From Pseudomonas taiwanensis (lineage in GTDB: Bacteria; Pseudomonadota; Gammaproteobacteria; Pseudomonadales; Pseudomonadaceae), in contig NZ_QJRF01000076.1 in assembly GCF_013393345.1 (NCBI RefSeq), positions 186,001 through 250,000 on the forward strand: 64,000 bases of DNA. The letters run 5' to 3'. The position numbers and the translations under genes are program-made. This document shows, one piece after another, positions 34,620 to 47,194 of this stretch (the first letter of the stretch is position 1; each line of letters begins with the position of its first letter). The notes below the pieces were generated by a model. It did no database searches. It was not told the origin of the DNA and was given only the letters and a program-made list of their open reading frames with translations.

Positions 34620-37600
34620 ATGATTGCTTCCTTGCGCACCTTTTTCGCTGCTGCCCTGCTGGGCTTCTGCCTGACGCCGGCCTACCTGCAAGCCGCCACC
34701 ACCGTCACCCCCGGCCTGCCCAAGCCGGCCGCCGCGCCTGCCGAGAGCAAGCCCGCCGGTGCCGAGACCGCGGCCAAGGCCTCGATCGAGGAGCAGACCC
34801 AGTCCTTCGTCGCCAGCCAACAGGAGAGCGAGCAGGCCCTTGCCGCCCTCAAGCGCCAGCTGGAGAGCGCTCCCCGCCTTGTCGGCGAATCCCAACGGGA
34901 GCTCGCGCGGCTGAAGACCAGCCCGGCGGTGCCGGTGAAGGACCGCTACGGCAAATCCGATCTCGGACAGCTGGAAAAGCTGCTGGACACGCGCAGCAGT
35001 GAACTGGCCGAGCTGCAGAAGGAGCTCACCGAAGCCAACAGCCTGATCATCACCTCGCAAACACGCCCGGAGCGAGCCCAGGCCGAGATCAGCAGCAATC
35101 AGTCGCGTACCCAACAGATCAACGCCACGCTCAAATCCGGCAAGGAAGCGGGCAAGACCATCAGCGAAGAGCAGCGCACCCTGCTCAATGCCGAGCTTGC
35201 CGCTCTCGCCACCCAGACCGAACTGCGTCGCGAGGAACTCGCCGGCAACAGCCTGCTGCAGGACCTCGGCAACAGCCGCCGCGACCTGCTCATGGAGCGC
35301 ATCCGCCGCCTGGAACAGGAAACCCAGGACCTGCAGTCGGTGATCAACGGGATGCGCCGGGAGAGCTCGGAGCAGACGGTGGCGGAGCTCGCTCGCGACG
35401 CCGACAAGGGCACGCCGGACAGCGTGTTGGCGAAGGAAAGCGCCATCAACCTGAAGATGTCCGATTATCTGCTGCGCTCTACTGATCGCCTCAATGAGCT
35501 CACCCAGCAGAATCTGCAGACCCGCCAGCAACTGGACAATCTCAGCCAGGCCGACCAGGCCCTGGAGGAGCAGATCAGCGTGCTCAAGGGCAGCCTGCTG
35601 CTGGCCAAGATCCTCTACCAGCAGAAGCAGGCCCTGCCTCAACTGCACCTCGACTCGAACCTGGCCGATGAGATCGCCGACATCCGCCTTTACCAGTTCG
35701 AGCTGAATCAGCAGCGCGACAAACTGGGCAATCCCCAGGCCTACGTCGACAGCCTGCTCGCCGATCAGCCGCCGGAACAGGTCACGCCGGAACTGCGCAC
35801 CACCCTGACCAATCTGATTTCCACCCGCAGTGAACTGCTCGACCGCCTGAGCCGCGAGCTGAACAACCTGCTCAATGAATCCATCACCCTGCAGCTCAAC
35901 CAGAAGCAGTTGCAGGAGACCTCCCAGGCCCTGCGCAACACCCTCGACGAGCAGATGTTCTGGATTCCCAGCAACAAGCCGCTGGACCTCAACTGGCTCA
36001 AGTCCGCCCCGCACCTGCTGGAACGCCAGTTGGGCGAAATGCCCTGGGGCGCGGGCGTGCGCGAACTGGGTGAAGGCCTGCTGGACCGCCCCTGGCTGTT
36101 CCTGCCCCTGCTACTGTTGATCGGCGGCCTGCTGTGGAAGCGCCGCTACCTCTACGCCAAGCTCAACGAAATCAACCAGGACGTCGGCCACTTCAAGCGT
36201 GACAGCCAACTGCATACGCCGATGGCGCTGTTCCTCACGGTGCTGCTGGCCCTGCCGGTCAGTCTGTTCCTCGTCCTTTGCGGCTTTGCCCTGCAGATCG
36301 ACGCCCGCGGCCAGAACGCCACGCTGGGTGCAGCCCTGATAGAGATGGCCCAGGCCTGGATGGTGTTCTACACCCTCTATCGCATCCTCGCGCCGGGTGG
36401 CATCGCCGAACTGCACTTCCACTGGGATCGCCCGCAGGTCGCCTTCCTGCGCAGCCAGATACGGCGCCTCGGCGGCGTGGTCATGGCGTTGGTGGCCATC
36501 GTCACCGTGGCCGAACACCAACCGGCAGCCCTGGCCGACGACATCATCGGCGTGCTCGTGGTCCTCAGTTGCTATGCCCTGATGACCCTGGTGCTGAGCA
36601 ACCTGCTGCTCGCCGAACCGATGCGCGAGCAAACCTCGCCGTTCCGCCTGCTGATCGGCGTCGCCTTCACCCTGCTGCCGCTGGCGCTTATCGTCGCGGT
36701 GGGCTTCGGCTACTACTACACCTCGCTCAAGCTCACCGACCGCCTGATCACCACGCTCTACCTGCTGATCCTCCTGCTGCTGGTCGAGGCCACCTTCGTG
36801 CGTGGTCTCGCCGTCGCGGCGCGGCGTCTGGCTTACCAGCGCGTGCTTGCCAAGCGCCAGGCGCAGACCAAGGAAAACGCCGAGGGCGAGGAAGTGGTGG
36901 TGGAAGAGCCGGCCCTCGACATCGAGAAGGTCAACCAGCAATCGCTGCGTCTGATCCGCCTCGCCCTGCTGGGCGTGTTCATCACCTGCCTGTACCTGGT
37001 CTGGGCCGACCTCATCAGCGTGTTCGCCTACCTCGACCAGGTCACCCTCTACCAGTACTCCAGCGGCACCGGCGACGCCGCCACCCTGGTACCGATCAGC
37101 CTGTTGGACGTACTCGGCGCACTGATCATCGCCGGCATCACCACGGCCCTCGCGCGCAACCTGCCGGGCCTGTTGGAAGTTCTGGTGCTGTCGCGGCTCA
37201 AGCTTGCCCAGGGTAGCGCCTACGCCACCACCACGCTGCTGTCCTACGCCATCGCCGGCATCGGTTTCGTCAGCGCGCTGTCCACCCTCGGGGTCAGCTG
37301 GGACAAGCTGCAATGGCTGGTCGCCGCGCTGTCCGTCGGTATCGGTTTCGGCATGCAGGCGATCTTCGCCAACTTCATTTCCGGCCTGATCCTGCTGTTC
37401 GAGCGCCCGGTGCGTATCGGCGACCTGGTGACCATCGGCACCGTCACCGGCACGGTGAACCGCATCCGCATCCGCGCGACACACATCACCGATAGCGACC
37501 GCAAGGAAGTGATCGTGCCGAACCAGATCTTCCTCACCAGCCAGTTGATCAACTGGACGCTGACCGACACCGTCACCCGCATCGTGCTGGTGTACAACGT

Positions 37601-37952
37601 CAACCGCAGCTCCGATCTCGACCTGGAACTGGTGCGCAAGCTGCTGCTGCAGGCCACTCAAGAGAACTCGCGCGTGCTGCGCGACCCGGCGCCTACCGTA
37701 CAGCTGAAGACTTACGGCGCCAGCACCCTGGAGCACGAGCTGAAGATCTACGTTCGCGAGCTGGGTGATCGCGGCCTGGCGACCGATGAGCTGAACCGAC
37801 GCATCGATGAGCTGTTCAAGGAACACGACATCAACACGTCCAGCACACCGAAGATGGACATCACCCTCACCCGCCCCGCCGAGAAACATGCCGAGGGCGA
37901 AGTCGCAGAAGTGACGATCAAGGGCAAGGCCCCGGTTCCGGAGGCCCGATGA
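34620..37952 (+). CDS. MscK/KefA-type large mechanosensitive channel (MscS family)
   Basis: 1110 residues. A signal peptide (about 1-25, ending at TPAYLQA) precedes a long periplasmic coiled-coil region rich in E/Q/L (about 55-470). About 11 membrane segments follow, and a C-terminal MscS core (about 880-1090) with the pore-lining helix near ALSVGIGFGMQAIFANFISGLILLFERPVRIGD. It opens under membrane tension to release solutes in osmotic downshock. Related to PA5022 and E. coli MscK/YjeP. selO follows after 44 bp on the same strand. Confidence 0.92.
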   Translation: MIASLRTFFAAALLGFCLTPAYLQAATTVTPGLPKPAAAPAESKPAGAETAAKASIEEQTQSFVASQQESEQALAALKRQLESAPRLVGESQRELARLKTSPAVPVKDRYGKSDLGQLEKLLDTRSSELAELQKELTEANSLIITSQTRPERAQAEISSNQSRTQQINATLKSGKEAGKTISEEQRTLLNAELAALATQTELRREELAGNSLLQDLGNSRRDLLMERIRRLEQETQDLQSVINGMRRESSEQTVAELARDADKGTPDSVLAKESAINLKMSDYLLRSTDRLNELTQQNLQTRQQLDNLSQADQALEEQISVLKGSLLLAKILYQQKQALPQLHLDSNLADEIADIRLYQFELNQQRDKLGNPQAYVDSLLADQPPEQVTPELRTTLTNLISTRSELLDRLSRELNNLLNESITLQLNQKQLQETSQALRNTLDEQMFWIPSNKPLDLNWLKSAPHLLERQLGEMPWGAGVRELGEGLLDRPWLFLPLLLLIGGLLWKRRYLYAKLNEINQDVGHFKRDSQLHTPMALFLTVLLALPVSLFLVLCGFALQIDARGQNATLGAALIEMAQAWMVFYTLYRILAPGGIAELHFHWDRPQVAFLRSQIRRLGGVVMALVAIVTVAEHQPAALADDIIGVLVVLSCYALMTLVLSNLLLAEPMREQTSPFRLLIGVAFTLLPLALIVAVGFGYYYTSLKLTDRLITTLYLLILLLLVEATFVRGLAVAARRLAYQRVLAKRQAQTKENAEGEEVVVEEPALDIEKVNQQSLRLIRLALLGVFITCLYLVWADLISVFAYLDQVTLYQYSSGTGDAATLVPISLLDVLGALIIAGITTALARNLPGLLEVLVLSRLKLAQGSAYATTTLLSYAIAGIGFVSALSTLGVSWDKLQWLVAALSVGIGFGMQAIFANFISGLILLFERPVRIGDLVTIGTVTGTVNRIRIRATHITDSDRKEVIVPNQIFLTSQLINWTLTDTVTRIVLVYNVNRSSDLDLELVRKLLLQATQENSRVLRDPAPTVQLKTYGASTLEHELKIYVRELGDRGLATDELNRRIDELFKEHDINTSSTPKMDITLTRPAEKHAEGEVAEVTIKGKAPVPEAR

Positions 37953-37984
37953 TCTGTGCACTTCCTGTCGGCACGGCGGCGTGA

Positions 37985-39780
<1,796 letters not shown>

Positions 39781-39789
39781 GAAGTAAGG

Positions 39790-40485
39790 CTAACTGCCGA
39801 GCATCCACTCCAGCCCCATCGCCACATGTCGCTCGCCGCTGTCCACCAGCGGCAGCGGCGATTCGCAGCCTTCCAGTAGCAGCCCGATCTCGGTGCAGCC
39901 GAGTACCGCCGCCTGCGCACCTTGCGCCTTCAGCTGCGCCAGCTGGTCGAGGTAGAAGGCGCGGGCATCGGGCAGGAACCGACCCACGCACAGCTCCTGG
40001 AAGATCACCCGGTCGATTTCGGTGATGGCCTGGTCATCCGGCACCCGCACTTCGATGCCGTAGCGTTGACCCAAGCGCTCGCGATAGAAGGCTTCCTGCA
40101 TGGTGAAGCGGGTACCGAGCAGAGCGGCGCGTTCCACCCCTTGCCCCTGCAGTGCCTGGCCGACGGCATCGCCAATGTGCAGGAGCGGGATATCCACAGC
40201 CTGCTCGATGGCCGCAGCGACCTTGTGCATGGTGTTGGTGGCCAGCAACAGCGCCGTCGCACCCGCCCCCTCCAGCCCTCGTGCGGCCTGTGCGAGCAGC
40301 TCGCCGGCCGCTTCCCATTCGCCGGCTTTCTGCTGCGCGGCGATTTGCGCGAAATCCACCGAATGCAGCAACAGCGGCGCGGAATGCAGCCCGCCCAGGC
40401 GGTCACGAACACCGCGATTGAGCAGTTGGTAATAGGTCACGGTGGACTCCCAGCTCATTCCGCCCAACACACCCAACATGCGCAT
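39790..40485 (-). CDS. Aspartate/glutamate racemase family protein
   Basis: 231 residues. N-terminal MRMLGVLGGMSWESTVTYYQLLN, first catalytic Cys position replaced by Thr in LLLATNTMHK (family members often have N-T-M-H here), and second catalytic Cys in AAVLGCTEIGLLL. This is the YgeA-like amino-acid racemase pattern, in which one Cys is replaced. Substrate unknown. ATG at 40483-40485 has GGGGAG about 9 nt upstream. Convergent with selO; fragments of its 3' end occur in the neighbouring tandem array. Confidence 0.85.
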   Translation of the reverse strand: MRMLGVLGGMSWESTVTYYQLLNRGVRDRLGGLHSAPLLLHSVDFAQIAAQQKAGEWEAAGELLAQAARGLEGAGATALLLATNTMHKVAAAIEQAVDIPLLHIGDAVGQALQGQGVERAALLGTRFTMQEAFYRERLGQRYGIEVRVPDDQAITEIDRVIFQELCVGRFLPDARAFYLDQLAQLKAQGAQAAVLGCTEIGLLLEGCESPLPLVDSGERHVAMGLEWMLGS

Positions 40486-40637
40486 GACATCCGCTCCCCT
40501 GTAGGAAAGCTCCAGCCTAGTCCAGGCTCGTCGCAAGTCGGGCATACAGTTGCCGGGAAACGGGGAGATACAGCGCGGCCGACGACGGGATCAGCGCCGT
40601 TGCCTCGCACAAAATGGAATATAAACCTGCATAAATC

Positions 40638-40656
40638 TTCTTAGACTCTCTAAGAA
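40638..40656. promoter_or_regulatory. Palindrome upstream of the TauE/SafE gene
   Basis: TTCTTAGA-CTC-TCTAAGAA is a perfect 8+3+8 inverted repeat inside a locally AT-rich part of the 241-bp divergent gap between the racemase gene and the permease gene. It is centred about 80 bp before the permease start. It looks like a dimeric regulator site; the regulator is unknown. Confidence 0.5.
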
Positions 40657-40726
40657 AAGCCAATTATCTTCAGCCCCCTGCTTATTCCAGCCTGTTCTAC
40701 CACCCACTGTCAGGCGCTGTGCCCGC

Positions 40727-41701
40727 ATGAAGATTCGCGACCTCGACCTCAGCCAGAGTTCGATCAACACCGAACACGAAGCGCTGGGGATCCCGCCAGT
40801 CGAAGATTTCGTTTCCCATCCCGACGACCACCCGGTCCTGCGGGCTGCGATGTGGGCGGCGATCCTCATTTTGGTAGGTCTGCTCTGCTTCCTCGCCTGG
40901 CGCCTGTTCTTCGATAACGGCGGCAACAGCGGCCTGGAGATCATCGAGAACGCGCTAACCAGCAAGGGCTTCTGGAGCGCGGTTGCGGTGGGCTTCTTCG
41001 CCCAGGTCATCGACGGCGCCCTGGGCATGGCCTATGGCATCACCGCCACCACCTTCCTGCTCACCACTGGCGCCTCGCCTGCCGCGGCCAGCGCCAGCGT
41101 GCACATCGCAGAAGTCTTCACCACCGGCCTGTCCGGCATCTCCCATGTGAAGCTCGGCAACGTCAACAAATCCCTGTTCCTGCGCCTCTTGCTGCCGGGC
41201 ATCATCGGCGCCGTACTGGGTGCTGTGCTGATCACCCAGTTCGACGGCGCGGCACTCAAGCCCTTCATTTCCGCGTACCTGCTGCTGATGGGCCTGTACA
41301 TCCTGAGCAAGGCCTACCGTCATGTGGCCAAACGCAGGGCGCCCAAGCACGTTGCCAAGCTGGCCCTGTTCGGCGGCTTCGTCGATGCCGCAGGCGGTGG
41401 CGGCTGGGGGCCGGTGGTGACCAGCAGCCTGATCGGCTCCGGTACCGATCCGCGCACCACCATCGGTTCGGTGAACTTCGCGGAGTTCTTCCTGACCATC
41501 TCCAGTGCCACTTCCTTCATCCTCCTGGCCGGCGCGCCGGACACCTGGAAGATGGTTGCCGGCCTGGTGTTCGGCGGCCTCTTCGCGGCGCCCCTCGCCG
41601 CCCTGCTGTGCAAGAAACTGTCGCCGCGCACCCTGCTCATCATCGTCGGCTGCCTGATCACCCTGATCAGCGCCTACAACATCTACATGGCGCTGCGCTG
41701 A
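40727..41701 (+). CDS. TauE/SafE family (DUF81) membrane permease
   Basis: 324 residues. A soluble N-terminal ~40 residues precede about eight hydrophobic segments. Two related halves contain GFFAQVIDGALGMAYGITATTFLL and LALFGGFVDAAGGGGWGPVVTSSLIGSGTDPRTTIGSVNFAEFF, the repeated GxxxGxxDxxxGxGWGP-type signature of this sulfite/sulfonate/organic anion exporter family. The substrate is not evident. Similar to PA5024. trxC follows after 63 bp on the same strand. Confidence 0.9.
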   Translation: MKIRDLDLSQSSINTEHEALGIPPVEDFVSHPDDHPVLRAAMWAAILILVGLLCFLAWRLFFDNGGNSGLEIIENALTSKGFWSAVAVGFFAQVIDGALGMAYGITATTFLLTTGASPAAASASVHIAEVFTTGLSGISHVKLGNVNKSLFLRLLLPGIIGAVLGAVLITQFDGAALKPFISAYLLLMGLYILSKAYRHVAKRRAPKHVAKLALFGGFVDAAGGGGWGPVVTSSLIGSGTDPRTTIGSVNFAEFFLTISSATSFILLAGAPDTWKMVAGLVFGGLFAAPLAALLCKKLSPRTLLIIVGCLITLISAYNIYMALR

Positions 41702-41764
41702 AGCTGTCTTGATTTCCGCCCGGCGCGACTCCAGATAGGCGGAGTCCGCCACCGGAATTCCATC

Positions 41765-42199
41765 ATGACCGACCCAATGTTGATCCCCTGCGCCCAGTGC
41801 GCCGGGCTGAACCGTATTCCCGCTGCCCGCCTGGGCGATTCCCCGCGCTGTGGCCACTGCAAGAGCGCCGTGCTTCCTGCGGCCCCCTTCGACTTGAATG
41901 AAGCCGACTTCGCCAAGCAACTGCGGGGCGACCTGCCCCTGCTGGTGGACGTCTGGGCGGACTGGTGCGGCCCCTGCAAGTCCTTCGCGCCCATCTACCA
42001 GCAGGCCGCCGGCCAACTCCAGGGGCGCTGCCGCCTGGGCAAGCTGGACAGCGAAGCCAATCGCAATCTGGCCGGCCAGTTGGGTATCCGCTCCATTCCC
42101 ACGCTGATCCTGTTCAAGGACGGCAAGGAAGTCGCCCGCCAGAGCGGCGCGCTGCCCCTTGCGCAGTTGCTCGGCTGGCTCGGCGCGCAGGGCGTCTGA
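41765..42199 (+). CDS. trxC: Thioredoxin 2 (TrxC) with N-terminal zinc ribbon
   Basis: 144 residues. An N-terminal zinc-binding segment with CAQC (residues 9-12) and CGHC (29-32) precedes a thioredoxin domain with the active site WADWCGPCK and the cis-Pro region RSIPTLILFKDGKEV. A cytoplasmic disulfide reductase linked to oxidative stress. It lies downstream of the TauE/SafE gene; a small GC stem (41727-41746) without a T-tract separates them. Confidence 0.95.
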   Translation: MTDPMLIPCAQCAGLNRIPAARLGDSPRCGHCKSAVLPAAPFDLNEADFAKQLRGDLPLLVDVWADWCGPCKSFAPIYQQAAGQLQGRCRLGKLDSEANRNLAGQLGIRSIPTLILFKDGKEVARQSGALPLAQLLGWLGAQGV

Positions 42200-42288
42200 T
42201 CGCTCCGGTCAATTCGACTGGCCGTCCCGGTCATTGCCGGGGCGGTCGAGGTCGCTAGGCTCTGTGAATCGCCACGCCGGAGCCCGCC

Positions 42289-42732
42289 ATGTCCATGCCA
42301 ATCGAGCTGGTTCGCCAGCTGACCGAAGAACACATCGCCTTCGTCAAACGTAGCGGCCTCCAGGCCGAGATCCTGGAACCCGGACACGTACGCCTGCGCA
42401 TGCCGTTCGAGGGCAACCAGAACCACATCGGCACCCTCTACGCAGGGGCACTCTTCACACTCGCCGAAATGCCCGGCGGCACCCTGTTTCTCACCAGCTT
42501 CGACAGCCGCCGCTTCTACCCCGTCGTGAAAGAGATGAACCTGCGCTTCCGCCGCCCGGCCAAGGGCGACATCACGGTGGACGCCCGAATCGACCCGGCG
42601 GAAATCGCCCGCATCCAGCGGGACGCCGAGGCGAACGGCAAGGCGGAATATTGGCTGGAGCTGCAATTGCTGGACGCCAATGGCGAAGTAGTCGCCGAGA
42701 GCCGCGGGCTCTACCAGATGCGGGCCTACTGA
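42289..42732 (+). CDS. Hot-dog fold thioesterase-like protein (YiiD_C/PaaI type)
   Basis: 147 residues. The central helix region of a hot-dog domain is seen in NQNHIGTLYAGALFTLAEMPGGTLFL, where N-x-x-G-T-x-Y-A-G-A is the thioesterase-like signature. Beta strands follow, up to VAESRGLYQMRAY. Probably an acyl-CoA thioesterase-like protein of unknown substrate. ATG 42289 follows GGAG by 7 nt; a second ATG is at 42295. Confidence 0.82.
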   Translation: MSMPIELVRQLTEEHIAFVKRSGLQAEILEPGHVRLRMPFEGNQNHIGTLYAGALFTLAEMPGGTLFLTSFDSRRFYPVVKEMNLRFRRPAKGDITVDARIDPAEIARIQRDAEANGKAEYWLELQLLDANGEVVAESRGLYQMRAY

Positions 42733-42804
42733 CGGCCTTGCCCTGGATCAATCCGTAGCGCGGAAAAAGGCCACAGAGTGTGGACCTCAGAGGAGGCCCA
42801 CACC

Positions 42805-43629
42805 ATGCTCAAGCACATCCTGGTTGCCCACGACCTCAGCCATGAAGCCGACATCGCTCTGCAACGCGCCATCCAGCTAGCCCGCCAACACGGCGCAGCG
42901 CTCACCCTGCTGCATGTTCTCGAAGACCATCTACCCAATGCCGTGCAGGGCAACCTGCGCGATGCCGCGCAGCAGCACTTCAACGAGCACCTGGCGCGAC
43001 TGGGCGCCGAAGACTGTCGACTGTTGCTACGCAAGGGCCGCCCCGCCCAGCAGATTCTCGAAGAGATGGGTGACAGCGGCGCCGACCTGTTGGTGATTGG
43101 CCGGCACCATCACAATGCACCGGAACTGTTCATCGGCACGACGCTGGAGCGCGTCGCCCGTCATCTGGCCGCCCCTCTGCTGCTGGTGGTGGGCGAGCAA
43201 CCGGAAAGGCCCTATCAGAACGGCACCGTGGCGCTGGACTTCTCCCTGTGCGCCTGCGACGCCCTGCGCGAGGGTTATGCGCTGCTGCCGCGCGACGCCA
43301 ACCTGGTCGCGCTCAATGTGATGGAGCTGGGCAGCCGCCTGCTCTCGAAAAGCAGCCAGTCAGCTGACTTCCTCGCCACTCAACGGGAACTGCTGGAGCG
43401 GCTGCTGGAGGACGAGCTCGTCGGACTTGGTGACTCTGCACCGGCGGTGCAGCTTGAAGTGGTGCGCGGCGCCCTGCCCCGCGCGCTGGACGACGCCATC
43501 GCCGCACAACGCCCCCAACTGCTGGCCCTCGGCAGTCACGGCCGCAGCCTGATCTCCCAGGCGCTGCTCGGCAGCCTTGCCCTGCGCTACCTGCAGAACC
43601 CGCCCTGCGACCTTTTGCTGGTCAAATAA
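42805..43629 (+). CDS. Universal stress protein with two Usp domains
   Basis: 274 residues. The first domain begins MLKHILVAHDLSHEADIALQRAIQLARQHGAALTLLHVLE and has the nucleotide-loop-like LLVIGRHHHNAPELFIGTTLERVARHLAAPLLLVV. The second domain has LLALGSHGRSLISQALLGSLALRYLQNPPCDLLLVK. UspE-like tandem architecture; similar to PA5027. ATG 42805 has AGGAGG 8 nt upstream, a very strong RBS. Confidence 0.9.
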   Translation: MLKHILVAHDLSHEADIALQRAIQLARQHGAALTLLHVLEDHLPNAVQGNLRDAAQQHFNEHLARLGAEDCRLLLRKGRPAQQILEEMGDSGADLLVIGRHHHNAPELFIGTTLERVARHLAAPLLLVVGEQPERPYQNGTVALDFSLCACDALREGYALLPRDANLVALNVMELGSRLLSKSSQSADFLATQRELLERLLEDELVGLGDSAPAVQLEVVRGALPRALDDAIAAQRPQLLALGSHGRSLISQALLGSLALRYLQNPPCDLLLVK

Positions 43630-43633
43630 CGCA

Positions 43634-43657
43634 TTCGCCCCGGCAAGCCGGGGCGAA
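43634..43657. terminator. Perfect hairpin between convergent usp and parA genes
   Basis: Arms TTCGCCCCGG (43634-43643) and CCGGGGCGAA (43648-43657), 10 bp, tetraloop CAAG, located 4 bp after the Usp stop. It has no good T-tract but is a likely shared transcript end for the two converging genes. Confidence 0.6.
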
Positions 43658-43683
43658 CAGGGTGACCTTCACTTCCGCTGGGA

Positions 43684-44448
43684 TCAGCTTTCCAGCAGCT
43701 CGTGCAGCTCGACGAACTGCTGGGTCAGTTTGTGCCGAGGCTCCAGGTAGATCAGCGGTTTGCAGGCCTGGTGCGACTCGCGCATCTTCACCGACATCAT
43801 CAGGTTCACCGGCAGTACCGGCAGCCCTTCCTCCACCAACTCATCCAGCAGCTGCTGCGGCAACGATGCGCGCGGTTGGAATTGGTTGACCACGATGCCT
43901 TCCACTTCCAGCCCCTCGTTGTGGTCCTCCTTCAACTCCTCGATTTCCGCCAGCAGCCCATAGAGCGCATTGCGGGAGAAGCTGTCGCAATCGAAGGGGA
44001 TCAGGCAACGATCGGCGGCGATCAGTGCGGAAACCGTGTAGAAGTTCAAAGCCGGCGGCGTATCCAGATAGATGCGGTCGTAATCCTCGCTCAGATCCTC
44101 CAGCAACTTCCGCAGCTTGTTGATCTTGTGCTTGGCTTCCAGCTTTGGCTGCAGGTCGGCCAGCTCTGCCGTGGCAGTGACCACATGGAGGTTGTCGTAA
44201 GGCGTCTCGTAGATATCCACCTTGCCCTTGCGGAAGGCGGTGGCCGACAACGTCTGCTTGAAGAAATCGGCAATGCCCATGGGGATATCCTCACCGGTCA
44301 AACCGGTCAGGTAGTGCGTGGAGTTGGCCTGGGCATCCAGATCGATCAGCAGGGTGCGATACCCCTGTGAAGCACTCACTGCTGCCAGGTTGCAAGCAAT
44401 GCTGGACTTGCCCACTCCGCCCTTCTGATTGAAAACCACGCGCCGCAT
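43684..44448 (-). CDS. ParA/Soj family ATPase (orphan)
   Basis: 254 residues. A deviant Walker A (NQKGGVGKSSIACNLAA, residues 7-23) with the signature Lys, then LLIDLDAQANSTHYLTG, and Walker B-like IYLDTPPAL. It matches PA5028. No parB-like gene is adjacent; neighbours are a Usp gene and hemE. Such orphan ParA-like ATPases often position other cargoes; the cargo here is unknown. Confidence 0.9.
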   Translation of the reverse strand: MRRVVFNQKGGVGKSSIACNLAAVSASQGYRTLLIDLDAQANSTHYLTGLTGEDIPMGIADFFKQTLSATAFRKGKVDIYETPYDNLHVVTATAELADLQPKLEAKHKINKLRKLLEDLSEDYDRIYLDTPPALNFYTVSALIAADRCLIPFDCDSFSRNALYGLLAEIEELKEDHNEGLEVEGIVVNQFQPRASLPQQLLDELVEEGLPVLPVNLMMSVKMRESHQACKPLIYLEPRHKLTQQFVELHELLES

Positions 44449-44521
44449 CCCACACCTCCAAAGCCTGACTAGTAGCGGATTCTATGCAACGCCCGTGACA
44501 AGGGCGAGGTCAGACACAAAC

Positions 44522-44545
44522 AAAAAGGGTCGCTTTCGCGACCCT
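44522..44545 (-). terminator. Intrinsic terminator of hemE
   Basis: On the minus strand AGGGTCGC-GAAA-GCGACCCT is followed by a T-tract (complement of AAAAA at 44522-44526), starting 6 bp after the hemE stop. Confidence 0.9.
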
Positions 44546-44551
44546 CGATGA

Positions 44552-45619
44552 TTAGCAATGGTACTGCGCCGACAGCTCGTGCACCGCCTCGAAGAAGGCG
44601 CCAGCGTGGGCCGGGTCGACTTCCGGGGTGATGCCATGGCCGAGGTTGAATACGTGGCCAGAACCCTTGCCGTAGGCGGCGAGGATGCGGCCCACTTCGG
44701 CGCGGATGGCGGCCGGGTTGGCGTAGAGCACGGAGGGGTCCATGTTGCCTTGCAAGGAGACCTTGTCGCCGACGCGGGCGCGGGCGCTGCCGATATCGCA
44801 GGTCCAGTCCAGGCCCAGGGCTTCTGCGCCGGTATCAGCCATGGATTCCAGCCAGAGGCCGCCACCCTTGGTGAAGAGGATCACCGGTACGCGTCGACCG
44901 TCGTGCTCGCGGATCAGCCCGTCGACGATCTTCTTCATGTAGGCCAGGGAGAATTCCTGGTAGGCCGCCGCCGAGAGGCTGCCACCCCAGGAGTCGAAGA
45001 TCTGCACCGCCTGGGCGCCGGCCTTGATCTGGCCGTTCAGGTAGACGGTCACTGACTGGGCCAGCTTGTCCAGCAGGGCGTGCATGGCTTGCGGGTTGTC
45101 GTAAAGCATCGCCTTGGACTTACGGAAGTCGCGGCTGGAGCCGCCTTCGACCATGTAGGTAGCCAGTGTCCAGGGGCTGCCGGAGAAACCGATCAGCGGC
45201 ACGCGGCCGTTCAGTTCGCGGCGGATGTTGCGGACGGCATCCATCACGTAGCCCAGGTCCTGCTCCGGGTCCGGGATCGGCAGGGCTTCGATGTCGGCCA
45301 GGCTGTTCACGACTTTCTTGAAGCGCGGACCTTCACCGGTCTCGAAATACAGCCCCTGGCCCATGGCGTCGGGGATGGTGAGGATGTCGGAGAAGAGGAT
45401 CGCCGCGTCCAGCTGGGGGTAACGGTCCAGCGGCTGGACGGTGACCTCGCAGGCCAGTTCGGGGTTCTTCATCAGGCTGACGAAGTCACCGGCCTTGGCG
45501 CGGGTGGCACGGTATTCCGGCAGGTAACGACCGGCCTGGCGCATCATCCAGACGGGAGTGACATCAACGGGCTGCTTGAGCAGGGCGCGGAGGAAACGGT
45601 CGTTCTTCAAGACGGTCAT
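44552..45619 (-). CDS. hemE: HemE uroporphyrinogen III decarboxylase
   Basis: 355 residues. N-terminal signature [30 protein letters not shown] with the conserved Arg residues, and [24 protein letters not shown] further on. It removes four carboxyls from uroporphyrinogen III to give coproporphyrinogen III in heme biosynthesis. I chose ATG 45617-45619 ([14 protein letters not shown]); an upstream in-frame extension covers the terminator after gltD and is rejected. Confidence 0.97.
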   Translation of the reverse strand: MTVLKNDRFLRALLKQPVDVTPVWMMRQAGRYLPEYRATRAKAGDFVSLMKNPELACEVTVQPLDRYPQLDAAILFSDILTIPDAMGQGLYFETGEGPRFKKVVNSLADIEALPIPDPEQDLGYVMDAVRNIRRELNGRVPLIGFSGSPWTLATYMVEGGSSRDFRKSKAMLYDNPQAMHALLDKLAQSVTVYLNGQIKAGAQAVQIFDSWGGSLSAAAYQEFSLAYMKKIVDGLIREHDGRRVPVILFTKGGGLWLESMADTGAEALGLDWTCDIGSARARVGDKVSLQGNMDPSVLYANPAAIRAEVGRILAAYGKGSGHVFNLGHGITPEVDPAHAGAFFEAVHELSAQYHC

Positions 45620-45666
45620 GGCAGTGTCCAACGAAAAAGTGCGGGCATTTTCGCAGAGCCCAATGC

Positions 45667-45694
45667 AAAAGGCACGGCGGGTGCCGTGCCTTTT
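45667..45694 (-). terminator. Intrinsic terminator of gltBD
   Basis: AAAAGGCACGGC (45667-45678) and GCCGTGCCTTTT (45683-45694) form a 12-bp stem with a 4-nt loop and end in T on either strand. It lies 46 bp after the gltD stop, upstream of hemE. Confidence 0.85.
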
Positions 45695-45739
45695 GTCCAT
45701 CGCGACATTCGGTCGCTGCGGTCCCAGTCCCTTAAGCGC

Positions 45740-47194
<1,455 letters not shown>

